In this document: positions 45,480 through 57,047 of the stretch, piece after piece
How positions within the stretch are numbered: position 1 is the first letter of the stretch
How the letters are laid out: every line of letters starts with the position of its first letter
Assembly (NCBI GenBank): GCA_013115135.1
Contig: JABANP010000136.1
Location: 1-64,000, forward strand
Direction of reading: 5' to 3'
DNA from: Perkinsus olseni
Lineage: Eukaryota; Perkinsozoa; Perkinsida; Perkinsidae
Length of the DNA stretch: 64,000 nt
The notes under the pieces: generated by a model
What the model was told of the DNA's origin: nothing
What the model saw: the letters and a program-made list of their open reading frames with translations, nothing else
The model's database searches: none
Position numbers and translations under genes: made by a program

Positions 45480-47294
45480 GTGAAAGCTACTTTAGTTCGT
45501 TGTTGTGGACGCTCGCTTCGTCGTCAGGCTCCACGTCAACCCAGCCCGTTGCTGCACGAAGAGAAGCGCACTGACGGCGGCGTGGATGGCGGCTATCCCT
45601 GCTCAGTTACCTGTCCTTCTATCAATTACGATCATTGCCGAGTATCCCTCACGGCCGAGTCTGGCGGCTCTGAGCTAACCTGCGTGTCGCCACAGTAAGC
45701 TTGCTATCGTTTTGTTGCCGTCACGGTTGAAAAAGAGAAATTCTTCCCCGCGTCAGAGAAAAATAGGCGCGACGCCAAATAGTTTACGGAAAAGTTGGTA
45801 CTATCATCGCGAGATTTTTCTCTGGGAAATCAGCAGAAAGTTCAGAACGTCAACAGTTATTGACTAAGTTCACCGACAGACAGACAATTATCAAATCGTC
45901 CTCGTGCAGAGGGCCCGGCCCACGCCGGTCCAGCGGGGCGCTCGCGACGGGCTTGTAGTTGAATAAGGCAACTCAGTACTACTGAGTCGGTAGCGCAGTC
46001 TGGCAAAAGATTTTTGCTCGGAGAGAGTGTTGATGATAATAACCGTCAGCAATACCGCAATTTTCTGTGTTTGACCATAAGTTTTCAGATGGGTGGTCTC
46101 CAAAGAACGTCTCGGATGTATTCGAGGGTGCTGCCTCTTCCGAGATCGACAACAGCAGCGGCCCCCTCTTCTTGTCGTGATAAACTCCAATATTGGGTCC
46201 TCGAGTGGTGGCGAGGGAGTTGCCATAACGTACATCCAGTCGTCTGCTAGATGTGATAGAGTATGAAGTGAATCGGGAGTACTCCCCTCAAGGAGGAGAG
46301 TCACATTGGCAGTGTGACCCGAGGAGCTTCTCCTTCCTACCATTCAAAGAACTCCTTGTGGATCATAGCGGAGAATGGATCGAAGGAACACACTCACCGC
46401 TGGAACATTCTCAGGTGATTTATTTGCTCACGGCGGACTCAGTGGTCAGTGGTCCTGAGCCAACGGTTGTGGGAGTGCGTTACCATAGGATTGAAAAGAA
46501 TTCTCGATAAGTGGCAGTAGAGCTCCTGCTGGGAATCCTGTCGTTTCTGCTCGCCATTCGGTGAGGCCGCGACAGGCTCCTGGAAAATCCGCGGGCTGTG
46601 CAAGCCTCGATCGAGGTCATCGAGATCAGGTTATCGCCGACCCTGAAAGCCCACGCGCTGTTGATGAGAACGAGTTGCCGAAGAATGTTGTATTACATCA
46701 GGCCAAGAAAAAATTCTGGGAGAAAGACGTGAGGAACGCACTCTGAAGAAGATACCCTCCTTGACCCGTCCTCCATTCCCGTAGCCTTTCGTTAACGCCA
46801 TCTGGCAAGAGTGGAACGACGATCCCGAGGGCTCCGTGTGGGACCCATGCTTCCTTCGAGCTCCGACGCGAAGGAAATGAGAAATCCCTGAATAATTGCC
46901 ATCTTGGGCTGCTCAATGGAACAAGAACTTACCTGTGGTGTGAAGACTATGGAAGGAGATGGGGCGTGTAACGAAGAGTCCCGCTTTGCTCGCTCGTTCA
47001 GTGGCTGTTTTCAGGCCAAAAATGAAGTCACTGTCCCCATACATGGAGTTCTTCACAACGCCTAATGTGCACGGCGGCTGTTACGGTAGAATAGCGGCAT
47101 TCATACAGTCTGCCATATACCTAGAGACAAAGGGAATGTTTTCATCGGACGAGATGATCGATGCTTTTTACAAGGCAATAGAGGAAGACCTCGGAACGAA
47201 ACGTGGGACCACGTCGTACCGTTTTGAGATGACCAGTCCCGACACCTTCGTCTCCTATGCCCTGGAGCTTCTTCATGACGCATTGCCCACGTGA
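45480..47294 (+). CDS. Unknown Cys-containing protein, paralogue A, about 5 exons
   Basis: Same exon plan as the gene at 48080-49962. Exon 1 contains DGGYPCSVTCPSINY (about 45590). Exon 2 contains VSDVFEGAASSEIDNSSG (from 46089) and IEYEVNREYSPQGGESHWQC (about 46255). A later exon has EWNDDPEGSVWDPCFLRA (about 46810) and TYLWCEDYG (about 46930). The last exon reads FFTTPNVHGGCYGRIAAFIQ to the stop at 47294. In exon 2 a +1 and later +2 relative to paralogue B create stops (near 46170-46230), and another shift follows WDPCFLRAPTRRK. So as written it is broken. Family not recognised; paired cysteines suggest an extracytoplasmic protein. Confidence 0.5.
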
Positions 47295-48079
47295 CGCCAA
47301 TACGTGTGATGCCGATTGTCGCTGCCTGTTGTTGATGTTGACAACAGAGATCAAGCTTTGTGTTGCTGCCATCCTGTCGGGCGATTAGCCTGTTGCTGTT
47401 TTGATGACAGTCGTTTCGCCGCGTTCACGCCGCTAAGATGTTAGGACGTTCTGTGGTGGCACGGTCGTGGCCGGTCGTACAAGTACTTCCAATGCTTACC
47501 TCTGCAATCCTGAGGCGTGCGTGAGTACTGTGCTCCGTTTGTCGCTGTCGACTCTGAGTGGTTGTCTCTGTGGTGCACCACCTTCCCAGGGATGGTATCA
47601 TCTTGCCATCCGAGGTTATCATAGTGGAACTCGAGAATGGAGAAGATATCGCTAGGAGGAGAGATATGCCAGTGTCTAGATCAACACAGTCAGCAGAGTT
47701 CCGATAGGTGTGGTATCGCGAGGAACACCCGCCCAGAGAACCTCAGGGCCTTCGAGTTGGCCGCAGAAACTCCACCATTTGTGTCCCGTGTAATATATGA
47801 ACGGGATCAGCTCCTCGTAATGACTGATTGAAAACACAACCTTCGGCTTCTGTCATCTGGAATCCTGTCCTTCATCAACTTTAATCAACCTCTCATCTCA
47901 GCATCGCCTTACCGCATTGGGGCAGCCATCAGTAGCTACCATCACTCCAGTTCTTCTCTGCCCGATGTCATTCATCTCATTGCTGAGGTTGTCAGTCGCG
48001 GCAATGCTTGTACACTCCGCCACCGGGAGCCTGCCTCGCCGCGTAAGTTGAACCTTTATGGTATCGCCCGGCTAATCTC
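47295..48079. other. Spacer between paralogues A and B
   Basis: No gene supported. Presumed terminator/UTR of A and promoter of B. Confidence 0.45.
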
Positions 48080-49962
48080 GTGATCAGGGTCCGAAAAGGC
48101 CTACAGCGGTGGCGGTCAGGAAGCAGCATGTTGAGGGGCAGGAGAGCGACGGAGGCTACCCCTGTTCGGTCACTTGCCCGTCGCCCAATTACGTTTACAG
48201 CCTCTCTCTTATTGACCCCACCGAGTCCAGGCTCTTCCGCATAGCATCAAAGTGAGTCGCCCCACGACTGTACAGACTGACTCGTTTTTGCAGCGGCTCT
48301 GTATCTGCCCGAAACGTCTCGGATGTATTCGAGGCTGCTGCCTCCACCGAGATCGACAACAGCAGCGGCCTCCCTTCTTGTCGCGATAAACTCCAAGATT
48401 GGGTCCTCGAGTGGTGGCGAGGGAGTTGCCGTAACGTACCCAGTCGTCTGCTAGATGTGATAGAGTATGAAGTGAATCGGGAGTACTCCCCTCAAGGAGG
48501 AGAGTCACATTGGCAGTGTGACCCGAGGAGCTTCTCCTTCCTACCATTCAAAGCACTTGTTCGGGTGAGTGGGAACCGCGGCCTTGAGTGGCAACGGACT
48601 GACGAGTCGACGCAGGGGATGCCGAACCTTCCACAGGTGAGCACGGGCCTCCATCAAAAGACAAGGGCTCATAGGAAGCGTTGATTCGTTTTCCTGAATT
48701 GGTATTGTGACGATGTAGTTCAGTTGAGTGAGGAGCTGCTGAGAGGTTATGGCTGCTAAAGTAGCATAAAATTATAGGGGCGGCTGTCACTCCACTCCGC
48801 CCCAGTTTGTGGTGAACACAATCAGAGGACTTCAATGCAGATTTCCGCCGGGACTTCTGAACCTCGCGTGGCTGGCAAGAAAAAGAAATCTCCGAAGAGA
48901 AAGATATCAAAGTTGGGCGGCAGCACGCTTTGGATTAATAACGTGAGCATCGCTCCGCCGTAAGATGCGCCATTTTCGGTGTTCAGCCCTTCGTTACAAC
49001 CCTGTGGGCGATGTGGAAGCAAGATCATCACGGTGACTCGAAGTGGGACCCTTGTCTCCTGCGGGCGACAACTCGGCAGCAGGGCGACTGCTATCTGGGA
49101 TTACTCGCCGGGTCCTCTCGGACTTACGTATGGTGTGAAAACTATGGACAGACTGGAGAGAGGTGGGATGCGGTGCCGCAAAGGAATGGGGTGGTTCTGA
49201 AGAACTTATCGATAGGAAGACTTCAAAAGGGAAACACAGTGAAACTAGCTAGCGTGAGAACAGTCTGTTCTCATACTGTCAAGAGTCTCACTGTCAACCG
49301 ATGTCAAGCATCAGTCGCCTTCTCATGTGTCTGTCAGACACATAGAAGGCGGGTCATCGATTTGTGTCCCTTCAATCGATGTCCTAAGGATAAGTGGTGT
49401 ACCCGACTCCACCCACAGTGCTCCAAATTACTCCGGACTGTCGTCTAAAAACTTAATTTCGCCTCAACCACTGTGAGTTTCAACCTGATTCATTAACACG
49501 CCATTCGTTACGACGATATGAACACTTTCCAAGAACTGTGACCGTTTCATGCCCGCAAACTGATATATGGGCGAGCGAAAATTTCACCGGGCGACAATAG
49601 TGTCCATACGGTGTACAGTATTGTCGTCTTGACATATCCGCAATGCTAGATCATCCGTGCCACATCACCTAGCACAAGGGCCCATTTTCAGGCTCAACGT
49701 GAAGGACCTGTCCGACCACGACGAGTACTTCACAGTTCCTAATGTGTATGGTAAGTGCTACGGCCGACTGGTGGCCTTCCTGCAAGCTGTGATAAGGAAG
49801 GAGGCTAGGAGATACTCCCTGCATGATAGGCTGATCGATGCCTTCTACAAGGCCATCGAGGGCGATCTTGATACGAAGGACAGCTCCACGGCAGACCCGT
49901 TCGAGATCACCAGTCCTGACACTATTGCATCTCACGCTTTAGAGTTCCTCCATGCTGTCTAG
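48080..49962 (+). CDS. Unknown Cys-containing protein, paralogue B, about 5 exons
   Basis: Exon 1 ends SLIDPTESRLFRIAS at about 48250 (with DGGYPCSVTCPSPNY). Exon 2, 48294-48636, is intact: VSDVFEAAASTEIDNSSGLP, CRDKLQDWVLEWWRGSCRNV, IEYEVNREYSPQGGESHWQC, ending GMPNLPQ|GTGAGC. A central exon (about 48985-49235) reads TTLWAMWKQDHHGDSKWDPC, DCYLGLLAG, TYVWCENYGQTGERWD. The last exon (about 49680-49962) reads YFTVPNVYGKCYGRLVAFLQ and FYKAIEGDLDTKDSSTADPF. Nucleotide similarity to paralogue A is high in exon 2 and the last exon. Family not recognised; a start codon and signal peptide were not located. Confidence 0.55.
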
Positions 49963-51534
49963 CCGCATGAGATGTCGGTCACCTGTCTGCTGTTGTTGTT
50001 ATGAAAGCGACAGCTTTGTGTTCTAGTTCGGGAGTGGCCTCCAGCGAGGCTGCCTCAGCATCGTCCCGGTGCTTCACGTAAGTTGATAACCCTAGCCGCA
50101 GCTTGACTCTGCCTCTACATCGCGGAGAGTACTTCCGTGTTGCTAGGGTCATTGCCATGAAGTTGATACTGCCCCAACGGAGTGCCTCATTCTCGTTCTT
50201 TCGATGATATTCCTTTCGCCGACGTTTCAGGAGGGCTCAGGTGGCTTCCGTGAGCAGTGCGTAAGTGTGCAGATTCCATCCAGTTGAGAGGCAGTGAATT
50301 TCCTTCCGTACATGTCCGGTAGCGACGATAGTAGAGTATCCCGACTATGGGGAAGACGTGGAGGCCTACTGGTTACGCTCAGATAGACGACGAGGAGAAG
50401 GTCGACCTCAGTCGAGATCGTTTTCCGTACTACTACTGCCACCGCTCACCATGATGACGGTGTGGTCAGGTATTGTGTCGTGTGGACTCCCCTACCAGTA
50501 TTGTCATGGTTGGTGCCATTCATCGGTCATGTAGGGATATGTGACAGCGAAGGAAGGGTGATAATCATGACCATCGTCATCATCGCGGAGACAACTGTCT
50601 GCATTCCTGCAGTATCTAGCGTCCCGATAGCGGGCATAGGAATTGGAAAATCAAGATATAACAAAATCAAAAATAGATCAAAAGAAAAATAAATAAGAGA
50701 TAACGACACGTTTCGGAGGATCTTCATCAGCACGTGTAGCATACTCACGTGTTATTAACCAGCGGGAGAGCAGTTCTAAGGGACGTTGAGAGCGTTGATG
50801 AGCACAAGTCAGGAAGGCGTATGTCTGATCGTTGCACGCGTCCCGACTGACAACATCAAACACAATCACCGGTTGTTTTTCAGTACGAGTGGATTGCCCA
50901 TGCCGAACTGTTCTACTTGTGATAGGTCCACGACTTCGCCGGGCCCTATTGTGTCTCAGTGGACGCCATGGCCTTCGCTCGGCCGATGAGGTTCATGCCC
51001 GATGTACCCGACTGAGAGGGGAGCGAGAGGGGTGGGATGAGGCGGTAACCACACGGCCTGCTCGACAGGCCTCAACTCCTTATGCCAGATACAGGAAGGC
51101 GACTCGATCTTCCAACAGCGGCTGCACAACCTCTTCTGTAACAATTGCCATCATCATGTGGGGCTCACCATCCGAGAATACTCCCACTGGTTGATTCGGT
51201 ATGTTAGGTCGTGGAGTGTCTGAACCACCTGCGGTACGGAGGGACCCGGGACTGGAACCAGTTCAGTCTTTGCTGGCTACTACTCATTAACGGCCGCAAT
51301 GTCTCCCGCAGGGCCACCGTAAGAGAGATCTACTTCTCGAATTTCGGCAATCGGTGCTCTACGTCAGATTCAGATCTGGGCACCCTTCATTCTCATACTT
51401 GTGATGATGCTGCTTTTCATTATACGTTTTCTATAGAAAACAGCCCTTCGAGTTAGTAGGTCAATAACACTACTCCACGCCCTGGCTGCGGCTCCTCGAT
51501 CGTCTTCACAGCAGCACCCGAGTTGGATCTTCCC
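49963..51534. other. Gene-free interval
   Basis: Several open frames of 60-120 codons occur on both strands but none has family features or splice support. No RNA gene seen. Confidence 0.4.
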
Positions 51535-52602
51535 ATGTTGTGCATGCGTGCAACGATCCTGATCGGGCTCGTAGGAGTGGTGCAACAGAAGGAGTTACTT
51601 TGCTTCCCAACCGATTTATACAATCCTCATCAGTCTAACGTTTTCACCTTCGCTCCGCCTGCCTACAGCGACTGTGTGAATTGCTACAGCTCTCTAGACG
51701 GTCAATACTACATAGGAAGGGCCGTGAAGGGCCACGACAGAGGAGAAGTCGAAACGGTCGGAATGTGCGTGCCGAAGACCTGCCTTCAGTGGGAGATCAA
51801 ATTATTGGGCAAAGCCCTGGACAACATCACGGCCGTTATTGACCTGAGGGAAATCTCTCCTGACTGTCGAAGTCCCTCGATCGCTGGAGAGAAGAGAGTT
51901 GCTGTGTGTATCGAGGGTCCCTTCGGGAGGGCGGATCTGAACGTGTTGGATTCCGTCAGGCAGAACGTCGTCCGGCCTCTCAACGCTAAGGTTCTCCTCG
52001 TCACTGACTCCGAGAAAGGCTCGAATTCCACCCTTGATGGTGTCTTGGAGTTCGATAACCCTTGGAGTAGGGGAGGTACATGCTTACGATATCAGAGAGG
52101 ATATTACACCCGCTGAAGCAGTGGATGAGTTTTTTTCCGAAGGAGGGTCGAGGAGGGTCTTGGATGACGCGGGGATGACCGGAAGGGAACTACTCAATCT
52201 CAGAGGAAAACTGAGGTGTCTTGAACTGATAGAAAAAGTGGAAAAGTCATCTTCAGCTAGATTCGATGACGTAGTTTACACGCGAATCGATCTGATGTGG
52301 TTGGCTGAGCACCCTCCTCTGGAAGTCCTCGAGGCGGCCGTGGCAAGTCCAACAGTGTGGGTGCCGGACAGCGAGGACTGGCGAGGCCTGAACGATCGAG
52401 CAGCCTTCATGCCCGAGGCAATTGGCGGATATTTACTTTAATCGTTACGAGGCGTTTATTAACGGCGTGGCCGCGGAGTATTTTTACGGAATGAATGGTA
52501 TGGCTGTCACGAGAGGGGAGGTGGGCGATGAGATCTTCGACAAGATTGACTTTAGTATCAACCCCAGAGATGATACTCAGAAGGCACCTCACCCATCATA
52601 GG
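51535..52602 (+). CDS. Secretory glycosyltransferase-like protein (DUF7796-like), frame-broken
   Basis: Start ATG 51535 gives a short N-terminal hydrophobic signal (MLCMRATILIGLVGVV). A Cys-rich N-domain follows (YSDCVNCYSSLDGQYYIG, MCVPKTCLQWEIKLLG) that resembles the NRF-type extracellular module. The core has VAVCIEGPFGRADLN, then RFDDVVYTRIDLMWLAEHPP and VWVPDSEDWRGLNDRAAFMP, a block typical of DUF7796-type glycosyltransferase-like proteins. It ends KAPHPS at 52602. Two single-base shifts at G-runs interrupt it, near 52073 (NPWS|GEVHAYDI) and near 52430 (AIGG|DIYFNRYEAF). Both look like one lost G. Probable Golgi or secretory location; activity not established. Confidence 0.5.
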
Positions 52603-52813
52603 GTTCGAGTAGAACGGTACCCGACGGTAGCGGCGGTGTCAGCCTGCCAAGCCGGTCGTCAGTGCATCGGCAAGCCAGCCCCTCTGAGCAACGGGTTCAG
52701 GTTTGCCGCAGAGCAAGCAGTGGCTCGCGGGAATGCGTACCTTTTGAGAGTGTTGGGTTGGCGATGGTCTCTGACAGCCTCAGCGGAGCTCTCCCCGCCG
52801 TGCTTCGAGGCGG

Positions 52814-53143
52814 ATGAGGATCGTCGGCATTGCTGTAGCGAGGCCGCCTTCTATGGGAAAGACTCTGTGTTACCTGGATGGTACCTATTCCTTCGACCGA
52901 TGCTGCAAGAGCATGGTTATTGGCCTTCGAAAAGTGTATGATGATGACGATGATGCTCTTCCTCTGTGCATCGACGTTACTGATGTTGTGAATCTTTGTT
53001 ACCATTGGAAGTGGCTCGATAGCAGTTGCGTTGCCTGCAGGGGTGCCTCCGAACTCTCAGATGGTCCCTTGCCGTCCACTGTGCTCTCGGGAAGGGGCAG
53101 CAAGAGCTTCCCTCTATCCGCGTTCGGTCGCTGTTCGTATTAG
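52814..53143 (+). CDS. Short Cys-rich frame, possible exon
   Basis: An open frame containing CYLDGTYSFDRCC, a pattern seen near the C-domain of several protist glycosyltransferase/methyltransferase-like proteins, and further cysteines (VNLCYHWKWLDSSCVACRG). It follows the glycosyltransferase-like gene and could be an exon of that or a separate gene. No clear splice connection was found. Confidence 0.3.
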   Translation: MRIVGIAVARPPSMGKTLCYLDGTYSFDRCCKSMVIGLRKVYDDDDDALPLCIDVTDVVNLCYHWKWLDSSCVACRGASELSDGPLPSTVLSGRGSKSFPLSAFGRCSY

Positions 53144-53159
53144 TCGAAGTTTTCATTAG

Positions 53160-54780
53160 ATGACCCAACAGCCGCTGGTCACTTCCGTCGGGGCTGCATC
53201 GAGGGGAGTCGTCGCGAAAGAGGCCTCCACCGCCAACTCCATCACAGTCGGTGTCACCAATCACCCTCCGATTGCATCAGAGCATCTTCACACTCCCTAC
53301 AACTCGGTACCTCCCACTTCAACCTGCTGCTGTCCGCCCGGCCGCCTCGGTGATAGTCATCATCATCAGTCCCTCTCGAGGGCGCATCGATTCAGTTATC
53401 ATACACCACCCGTTTGACCCCCCGCACTCTGCCATCGATCGCTTCAAATTGGATGCCGTCAGCGTCATTCCACCGGCCACTTTGCTGTACTCAAGTCCCC
53501 CCGTAGTCTTCCAAATCCTGGTCGTTCGTAACTCCGTCATTTTCAGTGAATTTATCAATCCCGTCGCCCCTGTTGCCCGCTTCACAAGCCAAGCGGTGAA
53601 CTACCGGCCCTCGAACTTCTTCTTGGATTGATTCTAATTGCAGGACAGCCTCGCGCGATTACCATCGACGTCAGTCCCGATCCGACCGAGTGGACGAGCG
53701 GCGAAGGAAGGGGACGATTCGCGTGACTTGAATTGGCGTGTCACCGAGACGAGAATGTTGAGCCTGCAAATTGACTTCAAAAATGGTGGCTTTCTGATAG
53801 ACGGTAATTATCAGCCATTGTCGTATGCTTGACTATCCCCTTACAGGGACTCCCTTGATTCTGCATCTCGACCACCCCACTACTCCCGGAGAGACCGGCC
53901 TTCGAGTATGGGACGCCGGAATTTGCATGGCCAAGTGAGTCGGCCCTCTCCGATGAATCGCTATGCTCTTGGCAGATACTGGGAGTTGAAATTAGAAGAA
54001 GTCCGGAAACTAAGAAAAGTCGATCGATTGAGGGTGAGGATCTCCAACCAGTTGGCGACCCTCCGTCATTTCCGCAGATCCTGGAGCTTGGCTGTGGCAG
54101 TGGCGTGGTCGGTCTAGCCTGTTGCCTCACTTCCACTCCTTGTGATGTTCTTCTGTCTGATAGAGCTGTCATTCAAACCACGGACTCAGTTGAACGTGAG
54201 AACGTCGGCCGAATTTGGGCTTAGCTACGCTTCCCTTGTGCAGATCAGTGCGAATGCTGCGGCGATTGCAGAGAAGGGGAATACCTGTTCTTATAAAGTA
54301 CACTATGATGACGGTGTACCTCCACAGTTGCGTCCATATCGATCAGGTGATCGATTGGATGGACCTCGATAATGCCGAGTATGACTGGGCTGCCACCCCA
54401 CCGCCTGATCTAGTCATCGCCAGCGATGTTCTCTGGTCGCATGTAAGCCCAGTGCTTACTCCGCTGTCCGCGTGAGTGTATGGTCCAACGGCGGTCTGGG
54501 AGCCGATGTCCTCAGTTAGAGACTCTCTGTAGCGCTGGCACGCAACGCAATCAGGCTGTTCGTCGAAGTGGCCGTCATGGCAAGAAGTCGTTACTTCGTC
54601 GCTGTCCGTCTATTAGGTATTTGTTAAACCCTTCGTCGCGGCTTTGTTGAAGGCCTGCCCGGACGCCACCACCGACCTCTATACATCTGTCAGAAAACTC
54701 GAAACAACAATTTGGATGACCTCTGGATGGAGGAAGTGTCGAGACATTTCGAGGTGGGTCATTCACCTTCGCTGAATTCC
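53160..54780 (+). CDS. METTL21-like protein methyltransferase, multi-exon
   Basis: An SAM-dependent seven-beta-strand methyltransferase of the Methyltransf_16 group (protein-lysine type by family). Seen: 53847-53934 (TGLRVWDAGICMAK, the family's W-D-A/G start); from about 53974 (YWELKLEEVRKL), then motif I ILELGCGSGVVGL (about 54082) and VLLSDRAVIQ; an exon from 54244 (ISANAAAIAEKGNT); one from about 54350 (DLVIASDVLWS, the D-x-x-Y/W motif region); and a last one from 54618 (VFVKPFVAALLKAC). One base appears missing before GDPPSFPQ (about 54055) and one extra in an A-run near 54703. The N-terminal part (53160-53840) is uncertain. Confidence 0.65.
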
Positions 54781-55589
54781 ATCGAGAAAAACCTTAGCGT
54801 TATATTTTTGGTTCTTGAATCGGTTGTCATCAACTCTCACTCCTGCATACAAATCGACTTATCATTCGCTCACATCACTGAATGGTCCGAACGCACATTC
54901 CTGACGTCAACATCTGTTACTCATTATGATCGTCTTGTGCATGCGTGCAAAACTAATTCCTCTCGAGGCTGTAAGCTTAAAGAAAAGGTATTTACACCTC
55001 TGAGTGTCCGCACCTTCCATCTCGCGTTGACTATGAGCAAGAGCGGAGAAGCAACGGCATCGAGAGCGGTGGCTATCTTGAAGCAATCTTGTATTCAGTT
55101 ACTTGACAGTTGCTGTACTGAAGACGTCCTTCCTGAGGAGTACCATCACTCCAAGATTCACATACACCATTTCAGAAGGTATTTTCCGAGGTAGCGAAGC
55201 TGTGTTTGCGGCCAAGTCGTGATCCTCAGACGACACAAAGAGCGGTTGAATGCTGACCAGCTACGACGCACATGCCCTCAATAATAGAAGCAGGGTTAAT
55301 TATATTCACACATGTTGAGTTGGCCTCAGTCCAGAGAGACTCTTCGGTACCGCGTGTTTCCACCGACCTGGTGAGCTATGAACGCCACAGTGAAACGGTT
55401 GGTGATCATTATCGTTACTCGGGGCAGTTATGCAGGATGGTCATTCAATCGGAATCGTAGCAGCAGCACGAAGAGGGTCTCCAACTGAAAGTATGACGGA
55501 ACGGTCTAAGACTGACGAGAAGTCGAGATTCCTTCAGTACACCATTTCGCGTGCAAGTTTGGCAAGTGAACAGGCAAGAATGACAATGT
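54781..55589. other. Interval after the methyltransferase gene
   Basis: A 160-codon frame (54712-55194) continues past the likely end of the methyltransferase but shows no family features and may be read-through. The rest is gene-free. Confidence 0.35.
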
Positions 55590-56020
55590 CACTTGCAAGT
55601 TTGACAATAAACGGGCAAGATTGACAAGTGCCCATCCAAGTTTGACAGCGCGTCAATAGAAGCGGCTCTCGAAAAGCCCAGGCGCAAAGGCTTCACTCAG
55701 CTCGAGAAACCAGCTCATCTACTCACTTGGTTTGACGCACTAATTGTGTATTTAATTTGGACTCCTAACGGTAGCTGTCGAGCATCTCTGTTCACCACCG
55801 AGTCTGTCTGGCGATACACTCTCCCTATTTTATCGCGTTTAAGAGACTAGTTAGTCTCTTGACAAATGCTTCACGCACAGTCTCGTAGTCGTGGGGCATT
55901 GTGGTTGTCGAATAAACCACCTACGTACTGCCGATGGTATACCGCTGCGTGTTCATCGACGCGCTGTCAAACTTGGACGGGCACTTGCCAATCTTGCCCG
56001 CGTATCGTTGAACTTGGCTG
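55590..56020. repeat. Inverted-repeat (MITE-like) element, about 430 bp
   Basis: 55590-55662 and 55953-56020 are inverted copies of each other. Core GGCAAGATTGACAAGTGCCC, then CCAAGTTTGACAGCGCGTC on the left, has its complement GACGCGCTGTCAAACTTGG, CGGGCACTTGCCAATCTTGCC on the right; I estimate about 90% identity over 55 bases. The left side also contains internal direct repeats of CAAGTTTGACA. No ORF inside. An inner palindrome (AAGAGACTAG/TTAGTCTCTT) lies at about 55840. Target-site duplications not resolved. Confidence 0.7.
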
Positions 56021-56201
56021 TGATACTTTTCCTATTTTGCAGGATAATTCAGCCCACCCTGCTCGCTCGAGCCTCGGCGATGTTACGTAATGATTCCTTC
56101 CATCTCAATGTTGGTGACACTAGACGCGACAGTCTGCTTGTCTAACACGAACATCAATCACAGCATGACATGTATAACGTTCTCTTAGCCGTTCAATAAA
56201 A

Positions 56202-57047
56202 TCACGCGAGCTCCCATCCACTCCTAATTCCAATCAAATACTGGCGGAGCCACGGCAGCCCATGTTCACTCCTGAATTTACCGCGGGGATTTCTCTCGAT
56301 GTAGTCAGCTACGCTCGAGCAGATCGTTCCATTCACACCGTTTGCGAGGAGGCCCATGATGGGCTCGAATATTGAAGAGAAAGGATACTTGGCCGCTTCG
56401 TTTCCGATGATTAGGTGTCGTTTATGCTTGACGTGATGGAACCAGTCGTTGTTCTCCTCATCCTTTATGTTTGCTACGTGCTCACACTCGAAGGTGCCGT
56501 TGGTACTGAAGGAGGAAACAAGGATTACTCGACACGCGTGGCCAAACTCCACGCGAATCGATCATTGACTTCGGTCACCGACGGCGATAAATGCCTCCTC
56601 ATAGAACAGCATCAGTTGTGGCCCTCGAAGATGCTATCGGTAGACTGGCTGCTCGCCCGAAACTGGTCCGGGCGTTCAATAGACTGCTGCCTCTCCCGAG
56701 TTCCAACAACGCTCCCAGGATCGTTTTCGTCACGTTGAATTCAATCCTGGGAGCGCTCCGGAAATTCGGGAGAGGCAGTCTACCGAACCCCTCGGCGAAA
56801 GGAAATCTCACATGTATTTCGCCCTGACCATCTCGCTGTTCCTTGTCAGAGTGGCCTCAATAAACCTGTCTTTAACCTTGTTAGACTCGGAAGCCTTGAA
56901 TATCAACATGTGATGCGCGTAGCGGAGGGTGCAGGACTTCGAGGCGCCGAGTGTCTCCCAGGACATGCTGTCAGGCGCGCTCCTGAGACCCATCACCGAC
57001 GCCGCAACCGAAGCCAACGTGAGGGTAAAGTGGGAAAAGGCGACCAT
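56202..57047 (-). CDS. Predicted secreted or type II protein, 2 exons, unknown family
   Basis: ATG at 57047 opens MVAFSHFTLTLASVAASVMG, a signal peptide or anchor, followed by SWETLGASKSCTLRYAHHML. Exon 1 probably ends near 56822 at AT|GTGAGATTTCC. Exon 2 (about 56545-56202) reads CRVILVSSFSTNGTFECEHV, DWFHHVKHKRHLIIGNEAAK and FRSEHGLPWLRQYLIG to the stop. Conserved-looking, with Cys and possible N-glycosylation sites, but no domain recognised. The presumed intron contains the 103-base inverted repeat at 56680-56782. Confidence 0.45.
56680..56782. repeat. 103-base imperfect inverted repeat inside a predicted intron
   Basis: Left arm (TAGACTGCTGCCTCTCCCGA and on to CGCTCCCAGGATCG) and right arm (CAATCCTGGGAGCG to GAGAGGCAGTCTA) are about 40 bases each with a few mismatches and an 18-base loop. 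A transcript would form a long hairpin. It could also be a foldback-element copy. Confidence 0.75.

Noticed and set aside
45891..46343. Minus-strand ORF repeated near 48209-48547
   Set aside because: Shared only because it is antisense to the duplicated exon 2 of the paralogue pair.
52814..53143. Confident naming of the Cys-rich frame as a methyltransferase exon
   Set aside because: Only one short motif resembles such proteins; no motif I or splice link found, so kept as low-confidence.
54012..54034. 18-base intron in the METTL21-like gene
   Set aside because: Too short to splice; a single missing base restores the frame better.
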